Shown here: positions 39,120 to 50,615 of the stretch, piece by piece
Layout: every line of letters starts with the position of its first letter
Numbering within the stretch: the stretch's first letter is position 1
NCBI GenBank assembly: GCA_018697205.1
Contig: JABHTG010000138.1
Location: forward strand, 1 to 64,000
Length of the DNA stretch: 64,000 nt
Reading direction: 5' to 3'
Origin: Nitrospina sp.
Lineage (GTDB): Bacteria > Nitrospinota > Nitrospinia > Nitrospinales > VA-1
Notes under the pieces: model-generated
What the model saw: only the letters and a program-made list of their open reading frames with translations
The model's database searches: none
Told to the model about the DNA's origin: nothing
Position numbers and translations under genes: made by a program

Positions 39120-42100
39120 ATGTCATATCCTGAAAAACAGGGTCTTTACGATCCAGGTAACGAAAAAGAGAATTGCGGGATCGGTTTTGTGACTAATATG
39201 AAGGGTAGAGGCTCTCACGAAATTGTCCGTAGCGGAATTGAAATTCTTAACAAATTAGAGCATCGAGGTGCTTGTGGTTCTGATCCTCTTACTGGTGATG
39301 GTGCTGGTTTAACGATCCAGATTCCTCATAAATTTTTTAAAAAAGAGTGCTCTAAGATCGATATCGAGTTACCTGAGCAAGGTAAATATGGGACAGGTCT
39401 TGTTTTTTTTCCAAAGGATGTACGAATTCATTCATTTCTTGATGTATTTAATAAGGTAATTAAGCAAGAGGGTCTATCTTTATTAGGGTGGCGCAAACTA
39501 CCTGTTGATAATACGACTATTGGGAAAGCGGCTAGAAAAGCGGAACCGGAAATATGGCAGCCATTTATCGGTCAAGGTGATCAACCGATTGAACAGAATG
39601 AATTTGAGCGAAGGCTCTATAAAGTTCGTAAGCTGGTTGGAAGAGAGATTCATTTTGCTGGGGAGGCAGAATACTTTGTCTCATTTTATATTTGCAGCTT
39701 ATCAACCAGAACTTTTTGTTACAAAGGTCAACTGATGTCGAACCAGTTAGAATCATATTTTCTCGACCTGAATGATCCTGATCTTGAGTCTGCCTTGGCT
39801 TTAGTTCATTCGAGGTATAGTACTAACACGTTCCCTTCTTGGGGAAGAGCTCAACCAATGAGACTGATTGCCCATAATGGGGAGATTAATACAGTCAGGG
39901 GAAATCAAAACTGGATACGTGCACGAGAGGCAATGTTTGACAGTACACTTTTTCCTGAAATAGACAAAATTCTTCCTGTTATTGCTCCTGGGGGAAGTGA
40001 TTCTGCAGACTTTGATCAAACTTTGGAAATGCTTGCGATGACTGGGCGCTCCCTTCCTCATGCAATTATGATGATGATACCGGAGCCCTGGAGTGAGCAC
40101 GATTTAATTGACGAAGAAAAAAAGGGATTTTATGAGTTTCATGCTTCCATGATGGAGCCGTGGGATGGTCCTGCATCTATTGCTTTTACAGATGGTGAGG
40201 TTATAGGGGCAATTTTAGACCGTAATGGGCTTCGTCCATCACGCTATATAGTTACGAAAGATGATCTTGTTGTAATGGCTTCGGAAGTAGGAGTATTGCC
40301 AATAAGTGAATCTAATATTTGTTTTAAGGGGCGATTGGAACCTGGAAAAATGTTTCTTGTCGATCTTAAAGAAGGGCGAATTATCTCAGATGACGAAATT
40401 AAAAAAAAGGTATTCACAAGAAACCCATATTCTCAATGGGTCAGAGAAAATCAAATAAATTTAGAGGATCTCTCTTCTAGTAAAAAAATACTCGCCGCAG
40501 ATAAAAGCAGTTTGCGTATGCGGCAGATTTTCTTTGGTTATACTACCGAGGATATCAAGTTTATTATTTCATCGATGGTTGCTCAGGGTGAGGAACCAAC
40601 GGGTTCCATGGGTAACGATACACCACTTGCAGTGCTTTCTCATCGGCCTCAATTATTATTTCATTATTTTAAACAATTATTTGCTCAAGTAACGAACCCG
40701 GCAATCGATTCCATTCGGGAAGAGCTAGTAATGAGTATGAGTATTAATCTTGGGAAAGAACAAAATCTGCTTGCAGAGTCTCCTATGCATTGTCAAAAAC
40801 TTAAGCTTACACATCCCATTCTGACAATAGAAGAAATCGATAAAATTAAATCTCTGGATCAGCAGAACCTAAAGTCAGTCGTACACTCTACAATCTTTCC
40901 TGTATCTGAGAAAAGCGGCGCTTTGAAAAAAGCAATGGAAGGTTTATGTTCTGAGGTGTCCAAGTCTATTGAAAATGGTGCGACTATTATAGTGCTATCT
41001 GATCGAGGAGTAGATAATGCAAATGCTGCTATTCCAAGTTTATTAGCTGTTTCAGGTGTCCATCATCATTTATTGAGAAACAAAACTAGAACTAAGGTAG
41101 GTATTGTTATCGAGTCTGGTGAACCTAGGGAGATGATGCATTTTGCATTGCTGATAGGTTATGGCGCTGGTGGGATATGTCCATACCTAGCTTATGAAAC
41201 AGCCGTGAAGACAGCAGAAGAAGGTATTTTTATTAAGGATACAAAGTCAGAAGATGTGATCCCTAATTATATTAAATCAACTCGTAAAGGTTTATTCAAG
41301 ATTATTGCTAAAATGGGAATATCAACTATTCAAAGCTATCGAGGTGCACAAGTTTTTGAAGCTGTTGGTTTGAGCGATGACTTTATTAACCAATTTTTTA
41401 ATGGTACGCCTTCTAGAGTAGCTGGTGCAGGAATTGATGTAATCGAAAGAGAAACTTTGGCGCGACATCAATTGGCTTATAAAAATATTGAATCTCTTCC
41501 TATTCCTCTTGATCCTGGGGGTAATTATCACTGGCGACGAGGTGGGGAAGAACACATGATCAATCCAAATTCAATAGCTCTTTTGCAGCATTCAACAAGA
41601 TCAAATGACTATAAACTATTTAAAAAATTTTCCCATAATGCTGATGAGGAAAATACAAGAAGATGTACATTGCGCGGGTTAATGAAGTTTAAAAAAAGAA
41701 ACCCTATTCCTATAGACGAGGTAGAACCAGTTTCTGAAATCACTAACAGGTTTTGTACAGGTGCGATGTCTATAGGATCTATTTCTAGAGAGGCCCATGA
41801 GACCTTAGCGATAGCTATGAATAGGTTAGGTGGCAAAAGTAATACGGGAGAAGGGGGAGAAGATTCAGCTCGTAATATTCTTGATTCCAACGGTGATTCG
41901 CGCCGTAGTAAAATTAAACAAGTTGCATCAGGTAGATTTGGTGTGAGTAGCTATTATTTGGCAAATGCAGATGAAATTCAGATTAAGGTAGCACAAGGAG
42001 CAAAGCCTGGTGAGGGGGGCCAACTGCCAGGACATAAAGTTTCTGAATATATTGCAAAAATTAGGAACGCAACTCCTGGAGTAACTTTAATTTCCCCCCC

Positions 42101-43643
42101 ACCACATCACGATATTTATTCAATAGAGGATTTACAGCAATTAATTTTTGATTTACATAATGCAAATCCTACTGCGGATGTAAGCGTTAAATTAGTTGCG
42201 GAAGTTGGGGTTGGGACAATAGCAGCTGGTGTATCTAAAGCTAGGGCAGAGGCTGTCCTTATAAGTGGGCATGATGGTGGCACAGGTGCTTCGCCCCAGA
42301 CATCTATCAAGCATGCTGGTTTGCCATGGGAGTTGGGTTTGTCAGAAACTCAACAAGTGTTGGTTTTAAATGATCTAAGAGGAAGAATTCGCTTGCAGGT
42401 GGATGGCCAGTTTAAAACAGGACGCGATGTGATTATCGGCGGGATGCTAGGAGCTGATGAAATAGGATTTTCAACAATAGCACTCATAACTATGGGATGT
42501 ATTATGATGCGAAAATGTCACTTAAATACATGTTCAGTTGGAGTTGCAACCCAAGACCCAGAACTCCGTAAAAAGTTCTCAGGTCTGCCAGACCATGTAG
42601 TTAATCTATTTACTTTTATAGCAATGGAGGTACGCGAAATTATGGCAGAATTGGGGTTCCGCAAATTTCAAGATCTCATTGGGCGAGTTGATCTTTTAGA
42701 TGTAGGGAAGGGTGCTGAACATTGGAAGTCGGCGGGTATAGATATTAGCAATATACTTTATAAGCCGGAAATGCCTGATACAGTCGCTATTTATAATAAT
42801 TGCAAACAAGATTTGAGCGCTGATCTTGATGATGCACTTGATCATCAATTAATAAATAAGGTCAAAGATACTTTAGAAAATAAAAAGTCCATTCATCTTG
42901 AGCATAGAATCACAAATACCCAAAGAGCAGTGGGCGCGATGCTTAGTTTTGAAATTTCCAAGAAATTTGGTGAAGAAGGGTTGCCTGAAGATACTATTGT
43001 CGTTGACTTCAAAGGGTCTGCGGGTCAGAGCTTTGGAGCGTTTCTTGCGAAAGGGATTACTTTTAACTTATTGGGTGACGCGAATGATTACGTGGGCAAA
43101 TGCCTTTCAGGGGGAAAAATCATTGTTAGTCCATCTCCTGATTCTACAATTGTTCCAGAAAAAAATATTATTGCAGGAAATGTAATTCTTTATGGTGCTA
43201 CAGGTGGAAAAATATTTTTACGTGGTTTAGTTGGAGAACGTTTTTGTGTTCGTAATAGTGGATGCCAAGCCGTTGTTGAAGGTGTTGGTGACCATGGATG
43301 TGAGTATATGACCGGTGGTATAGTCGTTGTCCTTGGAGAAACGGGAAAAAATTTTGCTGCCGGGATGAGTGGAGGAATTGCTTTTGTTTTAGACCGTAAT
43401 AAAAAGTTTGATCTGTTTTGTAACAAGGGTTTGGTTGATCTAGTCCCTGTAAAAGAAGATGAGGATGTCGTACAACTAAAGACTTTGATTAACCAACATT
43501 ATCAATATACCAAGAGTACGGTCGCAAAAAAAATTCTTGATGAATGGGAGATATCTTTAAGTCAGTTTGTAAAAGTTTTTCCTAGAGACTATAAACGAGT
43601 TTTACAAGAACGAAATCAAAAAATATTAAAAGAGGTTTCTTGA
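39120..43643 (+). CDS. gltB: Glutamate synthase large subunit
   Basis: 1507 aa; CGIGFVTNMKG amidotransferase start, GEINTVRGN, LISGHDGGTGASPQTSIKHAGLPWELGL, C-terminal GXGXG-type beta-helix. Confidence 0.98.
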   Translation: MSYPEKQGLYDPGNEKENCGIGFVTNMKGRGSHEIVRSGIEILNKLEHRGACGSDPLTGDGAGLTIQIPHKFFKKECSKIDIELPEQGKYGTGLVFFPKDVRIHSFLDVFNKVIKQEGLSLLGWRKLPVDNTTIGKAARKAEPEIWQPFIGQGDQPIEQNEFERRLYKVRKLVGREIHFAGEAEYFVSFYICSLSTRTFCYKGQLMSNQLESYFLDLNDPDLESALALVHSRYSTNTFPSWGRAQPMRLIAHNGEINTVRGNQNWIRAREAMFDSTLFPEIDKILPVIAPGGSDSADFDQTLEMLAMTGRSLPHAIMMMIPEPWSEHDLIDEEKKGFYEFHASMMEPWDGPASIAFTDGEVIGAILDRNGLRPSRYIVTKDDLVVMASEVGVLPISESNICFKGRLEPGKMFLVDLKEGRIISDDEIKKKVFTRNPYSQWVRENQINLEDLSSSKKILAADKSSLRMRQIFFGYTTEDIKFIISSMVAQGEEPTGSMGNDTPLAVLSHRPQLLFHYFKQLFAQVTNPAIDSIREELVMSMSINLGKEQNLLAESPMHCQKLKLTHPILTIEEIDKIKSLDQQNLKSVVHSTIFPVSEKSGALKKAMEGLCSEVSKSIENGATIIVLSDRGVDNANAAIPSLLAVSGVHHHLLRNKTRTKVGIVIESGEPREMMHFALLIGYGAGGICPYLAYETAVKTAEEGIFIKDTKSEDVIPNYIKSTRKGLFKIIAKMGISTIQSYRGAQVFEAVGLSDDFINQFFNGTPSRVAGAGIDVIERETLARHQLAYKNIESLPIPLDPGGNYHWRRGGEEHMINPNSIALLQHSTRSNDYKLFKKFSHNADEENTRRCTLRGLMKFKKRNPIPIDEVEPVSEITNRFCTGAMSIGSISREAHETLAIAMNRLGGKSNTGEGGEDSARNILDSNGDSRRSKIKQVASGRFGVSSYYLANADEIQIKVAQGAKPGEGGQLPGHKVSEYIAKIRNATPGVTLISPPPHHDIYSIEDLQQLIFDLHNANPTADVSVKLVAEVGVGTIAAGVSKARAEAVLISGHDGGTGASPQTSIKHAGLPWELGLSETQQVLVLNDLRGRIRLQVDGQFKTGRDVIIGGMLGADEIGFSTIALITMGCIMMRKCHLNTCSVGVATQDPELRKKFSGLPDHVVNLFTFIAMEVREIMAELGFRKFQDLIGRVDLLDVGKGAEHWKSAGIDISNILYKPEMPDTVAIYNNCKQDLSADLDDALDHQLINKVKDTLENKKSIHLEHRITNTQRAVGAMLSFEISKKFGEEGLPEDTIVVDFKGSAGQSFGAFLAKGITFNLLGDANDYVGKCLSGGKIIVSPSPDSTIVPEKNIIAGNVILYGATGGKIFLRGLVGERFCVRNSGCQAVVEGVGDHGCEYMTGGIVVVLGETGKNFAAGMSGGIAFVLDRNKKFDLFCNKGLVDLVPVKEDEDVVQLKTLINQHYQYTKSTVAKKILDEWEISLSQFVKVFPRDYKRVLQERNQKILKEVS

Positions 43644-45115
43644 TGGGTTCCATAAAAGGATTTATGCAGCATGAAAGAGAGACCCCAATTTCGCGTCCAA
43701 TAGATAAGCGATTGCAAGATCATCTAGAAGTATATGACCCTCTTAGTGAAGAAAAATATATGGAACAGGGGGCTCGTTGCATGGACTGCGGAGTTCCATT
43801 TTGTCAAAGCGATAAAGGATGTCCTCTTGGGAATATGATTCCTGACTGGAACGACATGGTGTATCAAGGTAAATGGGAAGAAGCTCTTACTCTTTTACTG
43901 AAGACCAATAATTTTCCAGAGTTTACTGGACGTATTTGTCCAGCACCCTGTGAAGGTTCATGCGTCCTTGGTATCAATGAATTGCCGGTCTCTATATGTA
44001 AAATTGAAGAAGCTATTGCAGAAAAGGGATTTGATAAAGGATTTATAAAGGCTAATCAACCTAAACATAGGACCGGGAAAAAAATTGCGATTGTGGGATC
44101 GGGCCCTGCTGGATTAGCTTGTGCTGATCAACTAAATCAGGCAGGACATTCGGTAACCGTCTATGAAAAATCTGACCGAGTAGGAGGCCTTTTAATGTAT
44201 GGGATTCCAGGCTTTAAACTCGATAAGAAAGTGGTCAAGAGAAGAGTAAAGTTGATGGAGGATGAGGGAGTGACTTTCATTACAAGTGTCAATATAGGAG
44301 TAGACATACTTCTTAAAAAATTAGTTGATGACTTTGATGCTGTAGTGTTGTGTGGAGGATCAGAGAAACCTCGTGACCTCCCCATAGAAGGTAGGGACCT
44401 TGATGGTGTTCATTATGCGATGGAGTTTTTGCCACAGCAGAATAAACGTAATGAAGGTGATGTTGTTTCTAGGGAAGTTGCCATTGTTGCAAAAGATAAA
44501 AATGTTTTAATCATTGGTGGTGGGGACACTGGATCCGATTGTCTTGGTACCTCACTTCGACAAGGCGCTGAAAACGTTTATCAATTTGAGTTATTACCGA
44601 AGCCTCCTGGTGAAAGAAAACCAACAAACCCTTGGCCTCAATGGCCCATGATTATGCGGGTGAGTTCATCACATCAAGAGGCAAAATCTGAAATTAGACA
44701 ATTTAGTGTTTCTACAAAAAAGTTTTCTGGAGTTGAGGGAAAGCTTAATAAAGTTCATGCTTCTCAGGTAAAGTTTGGTGACCCAGATCCTGAGACCGGT
44801 CGGGCTCCATTAATTGAGGTACCTGGTTCCGAGTTTGAATTGGATGTCGATCTAGTATTGCTTGCTATGGGTTTTGTTCATCCAGTACATGAAGGAATGA
44901 TTTCTGAGATTGGTGTTAAACTTGATGATCGTGGTAATGTTTGGTGTGATGAAGATAAAATGACAAGTATTGATGGCGTTTTTGTTGCAGGTGATATGGC
45001 GCGTGGCCAATCCTTAGTTGTTTGGGCCATTGCCGAAGGGCGCGAAGCAGCAAGAGGTGTAGATAAATATCTTATGAATACAACTGTTCTTCCTCATAGT
45101 CAGTTTTTAAAATAG
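43640..45115 (+). CDS. gltD: Glutamate synthase small subunit
   Basis: [49 protein letters not shown], overlaps the gltB stop. Confidence 0.97.
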   Translation: MMGSIKGFMQHERETPISRPIDKRLQDHLEVYDPLSEEKYMEQGARCMDCGVPFCQSDKGCPLGNMIPDWNDMVYQGKWEEALTLLLKTNNFPEFTGRICPAPCEGSCVLGINELPVSICKIEEAIAEKGFDKGFIKANQPKHRTGKKIAIVGSGPAGLACADQLNQAGHSVTVYEKSDRVGGLLMYGIPGFKLDKKVVKRRVKLMEDEGVTFITSVNIGVDILLKKLVDDFDAVVLCGGSEKPRDLPIEGRDLDGVHYAMEFLPQQNKRNEGDVVSREVAIVAKDKNVLIIGGGDTGSDCLGTSLRQGAENVYQFELLPKPPGERKPTNPWPQWPMIMRVSSSHQEAKSEIRQFSVSTKKFSGVEGKLNKVHASQVKFGDPDPETGRAPLIEVPGSEFELDVDLVLLAMGFVHPVHEGMISEIGVKLDDRGNVWCDEDKMTSIDGVFVAGDMARGQSLVVWAIAEGREAARGVDKYLMNTTVLPHSQFLK

Positions 45116-45237
45116 CTATTTAACCACCTACCTATTAAATGTGTGTGGGTGGAAAGGATAGATGATTGAATCATTTTTTTAATTTCTTAATGAAAGGAGG
45201 TATTTTGTTATAGATAGAACCTCTTTCTTCGATTTAA

Positions 45238-46329
45238 TTAAAGTTTTAGTTTTTGAAAAAATCCCTTGAGTGTTTCCTTAATTGGATTGCCTTCGATTTC
45301 AGCAAGTTCTTGGAAAATTTCTTTTTGTTTCTTATTTAGTTTCTTAGGTGTTTCAACCATCATTTGAATGATTTGATCACCTCTACCATTCCCACGAACA
45401 TGGGGAATACCAGCGCCAGTGATACGCATCATCTCTCCAGATTGAGTTCCTGGCTTAACTTTAATAATCTTGCTTTCATCATTTAGTAGAGGAACCTCAA
45501 TTTCAGCTCCAAGTGCAGCTTGGGAAAACGAAAGATTTAAACGACAATATACATCGTACTCTTGGCGTTGAAATATTTCATCGGGAGCAACACGGATAAA
45601 TATATATAAATCGCCCGGTTGTAAGCCAGGCGGCCCCGCTTCTCCTTCGCCACGTAAACGTAATCTTGATCCATCGTTTACGCCGGCTGGTATAGTAGCG
45701 TTAATTGTTTTTTTTTCAGGAACCCTTCCTTCTCCATAGCATGTGTTACAGGGGTGTTCAATTAATTGTCCTTGGCCTCGGCATGCAGGGCAGGGGGATG
45801 CCATATTAAAAAAACCTTGCGTACGAACCACTTGTCCTGTCCCTCTGCATGTTGAGCAGGTCTTAGGAGATGTTCCAGCTTTTGCCCCGGACCCCTGACA
45901 AGAATTGCAATTCCCCTGTTTAGTGATATCCACTTTTTTTTCTGTACCAAAAGCTGCTTCAGTAAAAGAAATTGTCACATCTAGTCTCAGGTCAGCGCCG
46001 GTTTGTTCTCGGCGCCCACCACCACCTCCAAAAAAATCTTGGAAAATGTCACCGAAAGATGAAGCAATATCGTCAAAACCATGAAACCCGTTGAACCCTC
46101 TTCCTTTCAGTCCTTCATGGCCAAACTGATTGTATATTTGCCTTTTTTCAGGATCTTTAAGAACTTCATAGGCTTCTGCAGCTTCTTTAAATTTTTCTTC
46201 TGCCGTATGGTCACCTGGGTTTTTATCGGGGTGATATTTCATTGCCAATAGGCGGTATGCTTTTTTAAGCTCCGATTCTGAGGCCTGATTCGATACGTTT
46301 AAGACTTGGTAGTAGTCACGTTGACTCAT
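45238..46329 (-). CDS. dnaJ: Chaperone protein DnaJ
   Basis: J domain with YHPDKNPGD; CNSCQGSGAKAG/CSTCRGTGQV/CPACRGQGQ/CNTCYGEGRV zinc repeats. Confidence 0.98.
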   Translation of the reverse strand: MSQRDYYQVLNVSNQASESELKKAYRLLAMKYHPDKNPGDHTAEEKFKEAAEAYEVLKDPEKRQIYNQFGHEGLKGRGFNGFHGFDDIASSFGDIFQDFFGGGGGRREQTGADLRLDVTISFTEAAFGTEKKVDITKQGNCNSCQGSGAKAGTSPKTCSTCRGTGQVVRTQGFFNMASPCPACRGQGQLIEHPCNTCYGEGRVPEKKTINATIPAGVNDGSRLRLRGEGEAGPPGLQPGDLYIFIRVAPDEIFQRQEYDVYCRLNLSFSQAALGAEIEVPLLNDESKIIKVKPGTQSGEMMRITGAGIPHVRGNGRGDQIIQMMVETPKKLNKKQKEIFQELAEIEGNPIKETLKGFFQKLKL

Positions 46330-46337
46330 AAAACTCC

Positions 46338-46952
46338 TTACTTTTTCAACTTTGCAATTTTAACTTTAGCCGCCTTGATCAGCTTTTCCTTGAATCGGTA
46401 ACCTGTTTCAAGTTCTTCGACGATGAGCTCATCTTGAGATTTATCTTCTGTCTCGACTGTCAGAAAAACTTCATGAGATTTTGGGTCAAATTTTTCGCCA
46501 ACAGAAGAGACAGTTTCCACACCATTTTCTTTAAGCTCATTCGAGAATTGATTGATGACAAGATTGATGCCTTGTTGGAGAGAATCTAGATCTTTTGACT
46601 GCGAGGAAGATAGAGCAGCTCGTTTAAGATTATCGAGTATTGGGACTAATCTCGCAAAGAGGATAGCTTTGAATTGATCAAGCCGTGTCTCGTTTTCTTT
46701 TTGCAATCGAATTCTAAACGCATCATTTTCTGCATTTTTATCCTTGTATGCAGCGATATATTCTCGAAGTTTTTTGTCTTTTTCTTCTGCTTCATTTTTT
46801 AAATTTTCTACAAAATTAGGTAGTCTTTCCTCTATAGGTTTATTGGCGGTATCTTTATCGTTTGATTCCTCACTTTCATCAACCCAATGCCTGCGATCCA
46901 ATACTTTCATCTTGGGAGTTTCTCGTTTTTTATTTTTTTTAATTTCTGCCAT
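46338..46952 (-). CDS. grpE: Co-chaperone GrpE
   Basis: C-terminal VETVSSVGEKFDPKSHEVFLTVETEDKSQDELIVEELETGYRFKEKLIKAAKVKIAK; next to dnaJ. Confidence 0.95.
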   Translation of the reverse strand: MAEIKKNKKRETPKMKVLDRRHWVDESEESNDKDTANKPIEERLPNFVENLKNEAEEKDKKLREYIAAYKDKNAENDAFRIRLQKENETRLDQFKAILFARLVPILDNLKRAALSSSQSKDLDSLQQGINLVINQFSNELKENGVETVSSVGEKFDPKSHEVFLTVETEDKSQDELIVEELETGYRFKEKLIKAAKVKIAKLKK

Positions 46953-46987
46953 AGAGCTTATAATGATTTGAGTTTAAGAGGTATAGA

Positions 46988-47033
46988 ACTAAATTGTCCC
47001 TTGTCAGGTATTGCTGACTAGGGACAATTTAGT
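46988..47033. other. Long hairpin between dnaK and grpE
   Basis: actaaattgtccct-t-gtcag-gtattg-ctgac-t-agggacaatttagt: 14+5 bp arms with one T.T mismatch; no clear U-tract on the minus strand. Confidence 0.7.
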
Positions 47034-47051
47034 TATTGTATTTTGTGGGTA

Positions 47052-48965
47052 TTATTTTTTGCTGATATCTTCGAACTCAGCATCGACAACATCATCATCT
47101 GCAGGGGCACTTCCATCAGTAGGTTGGTCGCCATCGTTAGGCGCTTCACCATCTGCTCCACCTTCTGCTTGTGTTTTTGCATACATTGCCGAAGCAAGTT
47201 TATGAGCAATTTCATTAACTTTTTCGATCTGGCTTTTCATCTCCTCAGCAGTACCCTCGAGATGTTTCTTTGCTTCTTCAATTGCTTCTTCAGCTGCCTT
47301 GATGTCCTCTTCAGGGAGCTTATCTTTATTTTCTCGAATAGTTTTTTCAGTTCCATAAATTACTGAATCGAGCTGATTCTTCACATCTATAGACTCACGA
47401 CGTTCCTTATCAGCATCAGCATTTGCCTCAGCATCCTTGACCATATTTTCGATATCACTATCGGATAGACCAGTAGAATCGGTAATGGTAATTTTTTGCT
47501 CTTTGTTGGTGCCTTTATCTTTAGCAGAAACGTTAATTATGCCATTTGCATCTATGTCGAAGGTGACTTCAACTTGTGGGACACCTCTAGGTGCAGGTGG
47601 AATTCCATCTAAATTAAACTGTCCAAGAGAACGATTATCTTTTGACATTTCTCTTTCACCCTGAACCACATTAATTTCCACACTTGGCTGATTATCTGAT
47701 GCGGTTGAAAATACCTCACTTTTTCTTGTGGGTATTGTTGTGTTACGTTCGATTAGCTTTGTTGTTACACCTCCTAGTGTTTCGATTCCAAGGGACAGCG
47801 GTGTGACATCGAGTAATAAAATATCTTTTACATCGCCAGAAAGAACACCTGCCTGAACAGCTGCACCAAGAGCAACAACTTCATCGGGGTTTACTCCACG
47901 ATGGGGTTCTTTACCGAACATTTCCTTTACCACATCACCAACCTTTGGAACACGAGTAGATCCACCAACCAGAACGGCTTCGTCAATTTTGCCAGCCTCT
48001 AAGCCTGCGTCCTTAAGGGCATTGAGACATGGTTTTTTTGATCTTTCTATCAAATCATCTACCATGGATTCAAATTTGGCACGAGAAAGCTTCATGTTTA
48101 AATGTTTTGGACCGCTGGCATCTGCAGTAACGAAAGGTAAATTAATATCAGTTTCGTTAGTCGTAGAAAGCTCAATCTTAGCTTTTTCAGCAGCTTCTTT
48201 AAGCCTTTGTAGTGCCATGTTATCTTTGGATAGATCAACTCCTTGATCTTTTTTAAACTCTGTCACCAGCCAGTCAATTACTCGTTGATCCAAATTGTCA
48301 CCACCTAAATGAGTGTCACCATTTGTTGCTTTTACTTCTACAACATTGTCACCTACTTCCAGAATGGAAACATCAAAAGTACCACCACCAAAATCATAAA
48401 CACTAATCATGTGGTCTTTTTTCTTGTCAAGGCCATATGCTAGGGCCGAGGCAGTTGGTTCATTGATTATTCGTTTAACATCAAGACCAGCAATCTTACC
48501 AGCATCTTTAGTTGCTTGTCGTTGTGCATCATTAAAGTATGCTGGTACGGTAATTACTGCTTCTGAAACTGTTTCACCTAGATAAGACTCAGCTGATTTT
48601 TTTAGTTTCTGTAAAATCATTGCTGAAATTTCAGGGGGGCTATATTTTTTATCTCCAATCTTGATTTTTAATTCTTTTTTAGTTCCTTTTTCCACTTTGT
48701 AAGGAACCATCTTCATTTCTTCAGAAACCTCATCAATAGAACGACCCATAAAACGCTTAACTGAAAATATTGTATTTTCTGGATTAGCAATTGCTTGACG
48801 TTTTGCAACTTGCCCAACAAGAATTTCGCCTTCTTTAGTGAATGCGACAACAGAAGGAGTGGTACGACTCCCTTCTTCGTTAAGTATTACCTTGGGTTCG
48901 CTTCCCTCCATAACTGCAACCACAGAGTTTGTGGTTCCAAGGTCGATTCCGATAATTTTTCCCAT
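47052..48965 (-). CDS. dnaK: Chaperone protein DnaK
   Basis: [55 protein letters not shown]. Confidence 0.99.
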   Translation of the reverse strand: MGKIIGIDLGTTNSVVAVMEGSEPKVILNEEGSRTTPSVVAFTKEGEILVGQVAKRQAIANPENTIFSVKRFMGRSIDEVSEEMKMVPYKVEKGTKKELKIKIGDKKYSPPEISAMILQKLKKSAESYLGETVSEAVITVPAYFNDAQRQATKDAGKIAGLDVKRIINEPTASALAYGLDKKKDHMISVYDFGGGTFDVSILEVGDNVVEVKATNGDTHLGGDNLDQRVIDWLVTEFKKDQGVDLSKDNMALQRLKEAAEKAKIELSTTNETDINLPFVTADASGPKHLNMKLSRAKFESMVDDLIERSKKPCLNALKDAGLEAGKIDEAVLVGGSTRVPKVGDVVKEMFGKEPHRGVNPDEVVALGAAVQAGVLSGDVKDILLLDVTPLSLGIETLGGVTTKLIERNTTIPTRKSEVFSTASDNQPSVEINVVQGEREMSKDNRSLGQFNLDGIPPAPRGVPQVEVTFDIDANGIINVSAKDKGTNKEQKITITDSTGLSDSDIENMVKDAEANADADKERRESIDVKNQLDSVIYGTEKTIRENKDKLPEEDIKAAEEAIEEAKKHLEGTAEEMKSQIEKVNEIAHKLASAMYAKTQAEGGADGEAPNDGDQPTDGSAPADDDVVDAEFEDISKK

Positions 48966-49069
48966 AATGCTTATTCCTTTCTAAAATTGACTCTCAACAT
49001 TCAAAAATTTTTAGAGTTTATAGTAAAAGGCCCTATAAAGGGCACTAAATCTCTCATTATTGTGTAAAT

Positions 49070-49098
49070 GGTATAAGATTCGACCTTACCAATGTCAA
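49070..49098 (-). promoter_or_regulatory. Candidate sigma-70-type promoter of dnaK
   Basis: Minus strand TTGACA-N17-TATACC, about 105 nt upstream of the dnaK ATG. Confidence 0.45.
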
Positions 49099-49315
49099 GG
49101 TAACCTTATAGATATTTTCTACCAGTTGTAATTTTTAGTGAATGATTATGAAAACATTAGAAATAGTTGTTTTTTTCAAGTTAGATGCGATTTTTAGTTT
49201 GTTTGGCTAAAATCATGAAAATATTTTTAATAAAATAGAATGTTTAATTCTGTAAGTTTTATTTTTTAATTTATAATTATAAAAACGAAACTGATGAAAT
49301 GTATTAGGAGATAAG

Positions 49316-49567
49316 TTGGAAAAGTATATTAATAAAAATGGTTTGCCTGTTGGAACTACGCCGAAGGAATTGTTCGAAGAGGTAATGAGAGGAACGGGTT
49401 TTGTTATGGGCCCTACTGTTTCAATTTTCAAGGAAAATGCAGGCCTTCATGATAAAAAAATTGTAGTTTCAAGGATGCTGAGTTCAAAACGTTCTGCAGA
49501 GACCCAAACATTTTTGGTAAGCCAGTTCCAAGAAGCAGTTGATCTTTTTAATAGTTGGAGAAACTAG
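49316..49567 (+). CDS. Hypothetical protein
   Basis: 83 aa ORF, TTG start at 49316 preceded by AGGAG. Confidence 0.5.
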   Translation: MEKYINKNGLPVGTTPKELFEEVMRGTGFVMGPTVSIFKENAGLHDKKIVVSRMLSSKRSAETQTFLVSQFQEAVDLFNSWRN

Positions 49568-49680
49568 CATTAAAATAAATTTTGGAGATCAGTTTCTTTG
49601 ATTTTATATTTAACTGACTTAAAGAAGTTATGTTAAGAGCTAAAGACCTAGTTTAATTTATTTAAGTTTGAGGATACTCA

Positions 49681-50091
49681 ATGTTACCTGAATGGAAATT
49701 ATTTATAAAAGAAATAGAAGATAAAAAAGAAAATCTGCAAGGAGCTGATTTAGGAAATAAAAAACTTATGGGTGCTAATTTAACTGGAGCAGATTTGACG
49801 GATGCAGACTTAAGTATTTCTTACCTAATAAAAGCAGACTTAAGCAATGCAAATCTAACCAATGCTGATTTGACAGGAGCAGTAATGAGTGAGGCTAAAT
49901 TTAACGGCGCTAATTTAGATGGAGCGGAACTAGAGGATGCTTTCCTGCATGGAGCAGATCTTACTAGGGTTATCAACCTTACTTGCGAGCAACTTGATCT
50001 TGCTAACTTTGACAAAGAAACTCTGTTCCCAGAATATATTCAAATTAACTGGAATTCTGATAATACTTTTACATGTTGCGATAGAGATTAA
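49681..50091 (+). CDS. Pentapeptide-repeat protein (short)
   Basis: ANLTGADLTDADLSISYLIKADLSNANLTNADLTGA; C-terminal NLTCEQLDLANFDKETLFPEYIQINWNSDNTFTC. Confidence 0.93.
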   Translation: MLPEWKLFIKEIEDKKENLQGADLGNKKLMGANLTGADLTDADLSISYLIKADLSNANLTNADLTGAVMSEAKFNGANLDGAELEDAFLHGADLTRVINLTCEQLDLANFDKETLFPEYIQINWNSDNTFTCCDRD

Positions 50092-50099
50092 GAGGGGGT

Positions 50100-50378
50100 T
50101 TAAAAAACTTCGTTAACTAAACCGCCTTTTCCAACTTCTGGTCCGGGTAGTATTTTTGTGGATTCAGCGGTGTTGACTTTATTCATCCCTATCTTTGAAC
50201 CCATGTCAAACTTAGCCCCCATATCCCGAACAGCTTCGGCTTCTGGAGCCAAAGATTTCAAACTAGATTTTTGGGCAGATGCCATCTGCTGTATTACTTT
50301 AAATTTGCTATTGATGCCTTCCGAGTTTTGTGAAGCACCTAAGCCTGACGAAAATCCAGAATTTTCCATGACCACCAC
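50100..50378 (-). CDS. Hypothetical protein
   Basis: 92 aa ORF. Confidence 0.4.
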   Translation of the reverse strand: MVVMENSGFSSGLGASQNSEGINSKFKVIQQMASAQKSSLKSLAPEAEAVRDMGAKFDMGSKIGMNKVNTAESTKILPGPEVGKGGLVNEVF

Positions 50379-50615
50379 TCCCCAGTAAATAGTCTGTTTA
50401 TTTAGGCGCCGATTCCATGGCTTTTTATGTAATAATGCAATCCTTCGCTAATTTTTTAATAGATTATGTTCTACTGCCTTGAATTACAAGGTTTTTTTAT
50501 TTTAAATAGTTGGGAAATTGATATTATTTTTTTAAAACAAAAAAACCTACAATATATCAATAACTTGTAATTTGATGCTAATAGTTACTTTTTTGGGGTA
50601 TAACATCAAAACCGA

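Noticed and set aside
45196-45229. aaaggaggt...aacctcttt hairpin downstream of dnaJ
   Set aside because: Imperfect stem with a long loop; too weak to call as a terminator.
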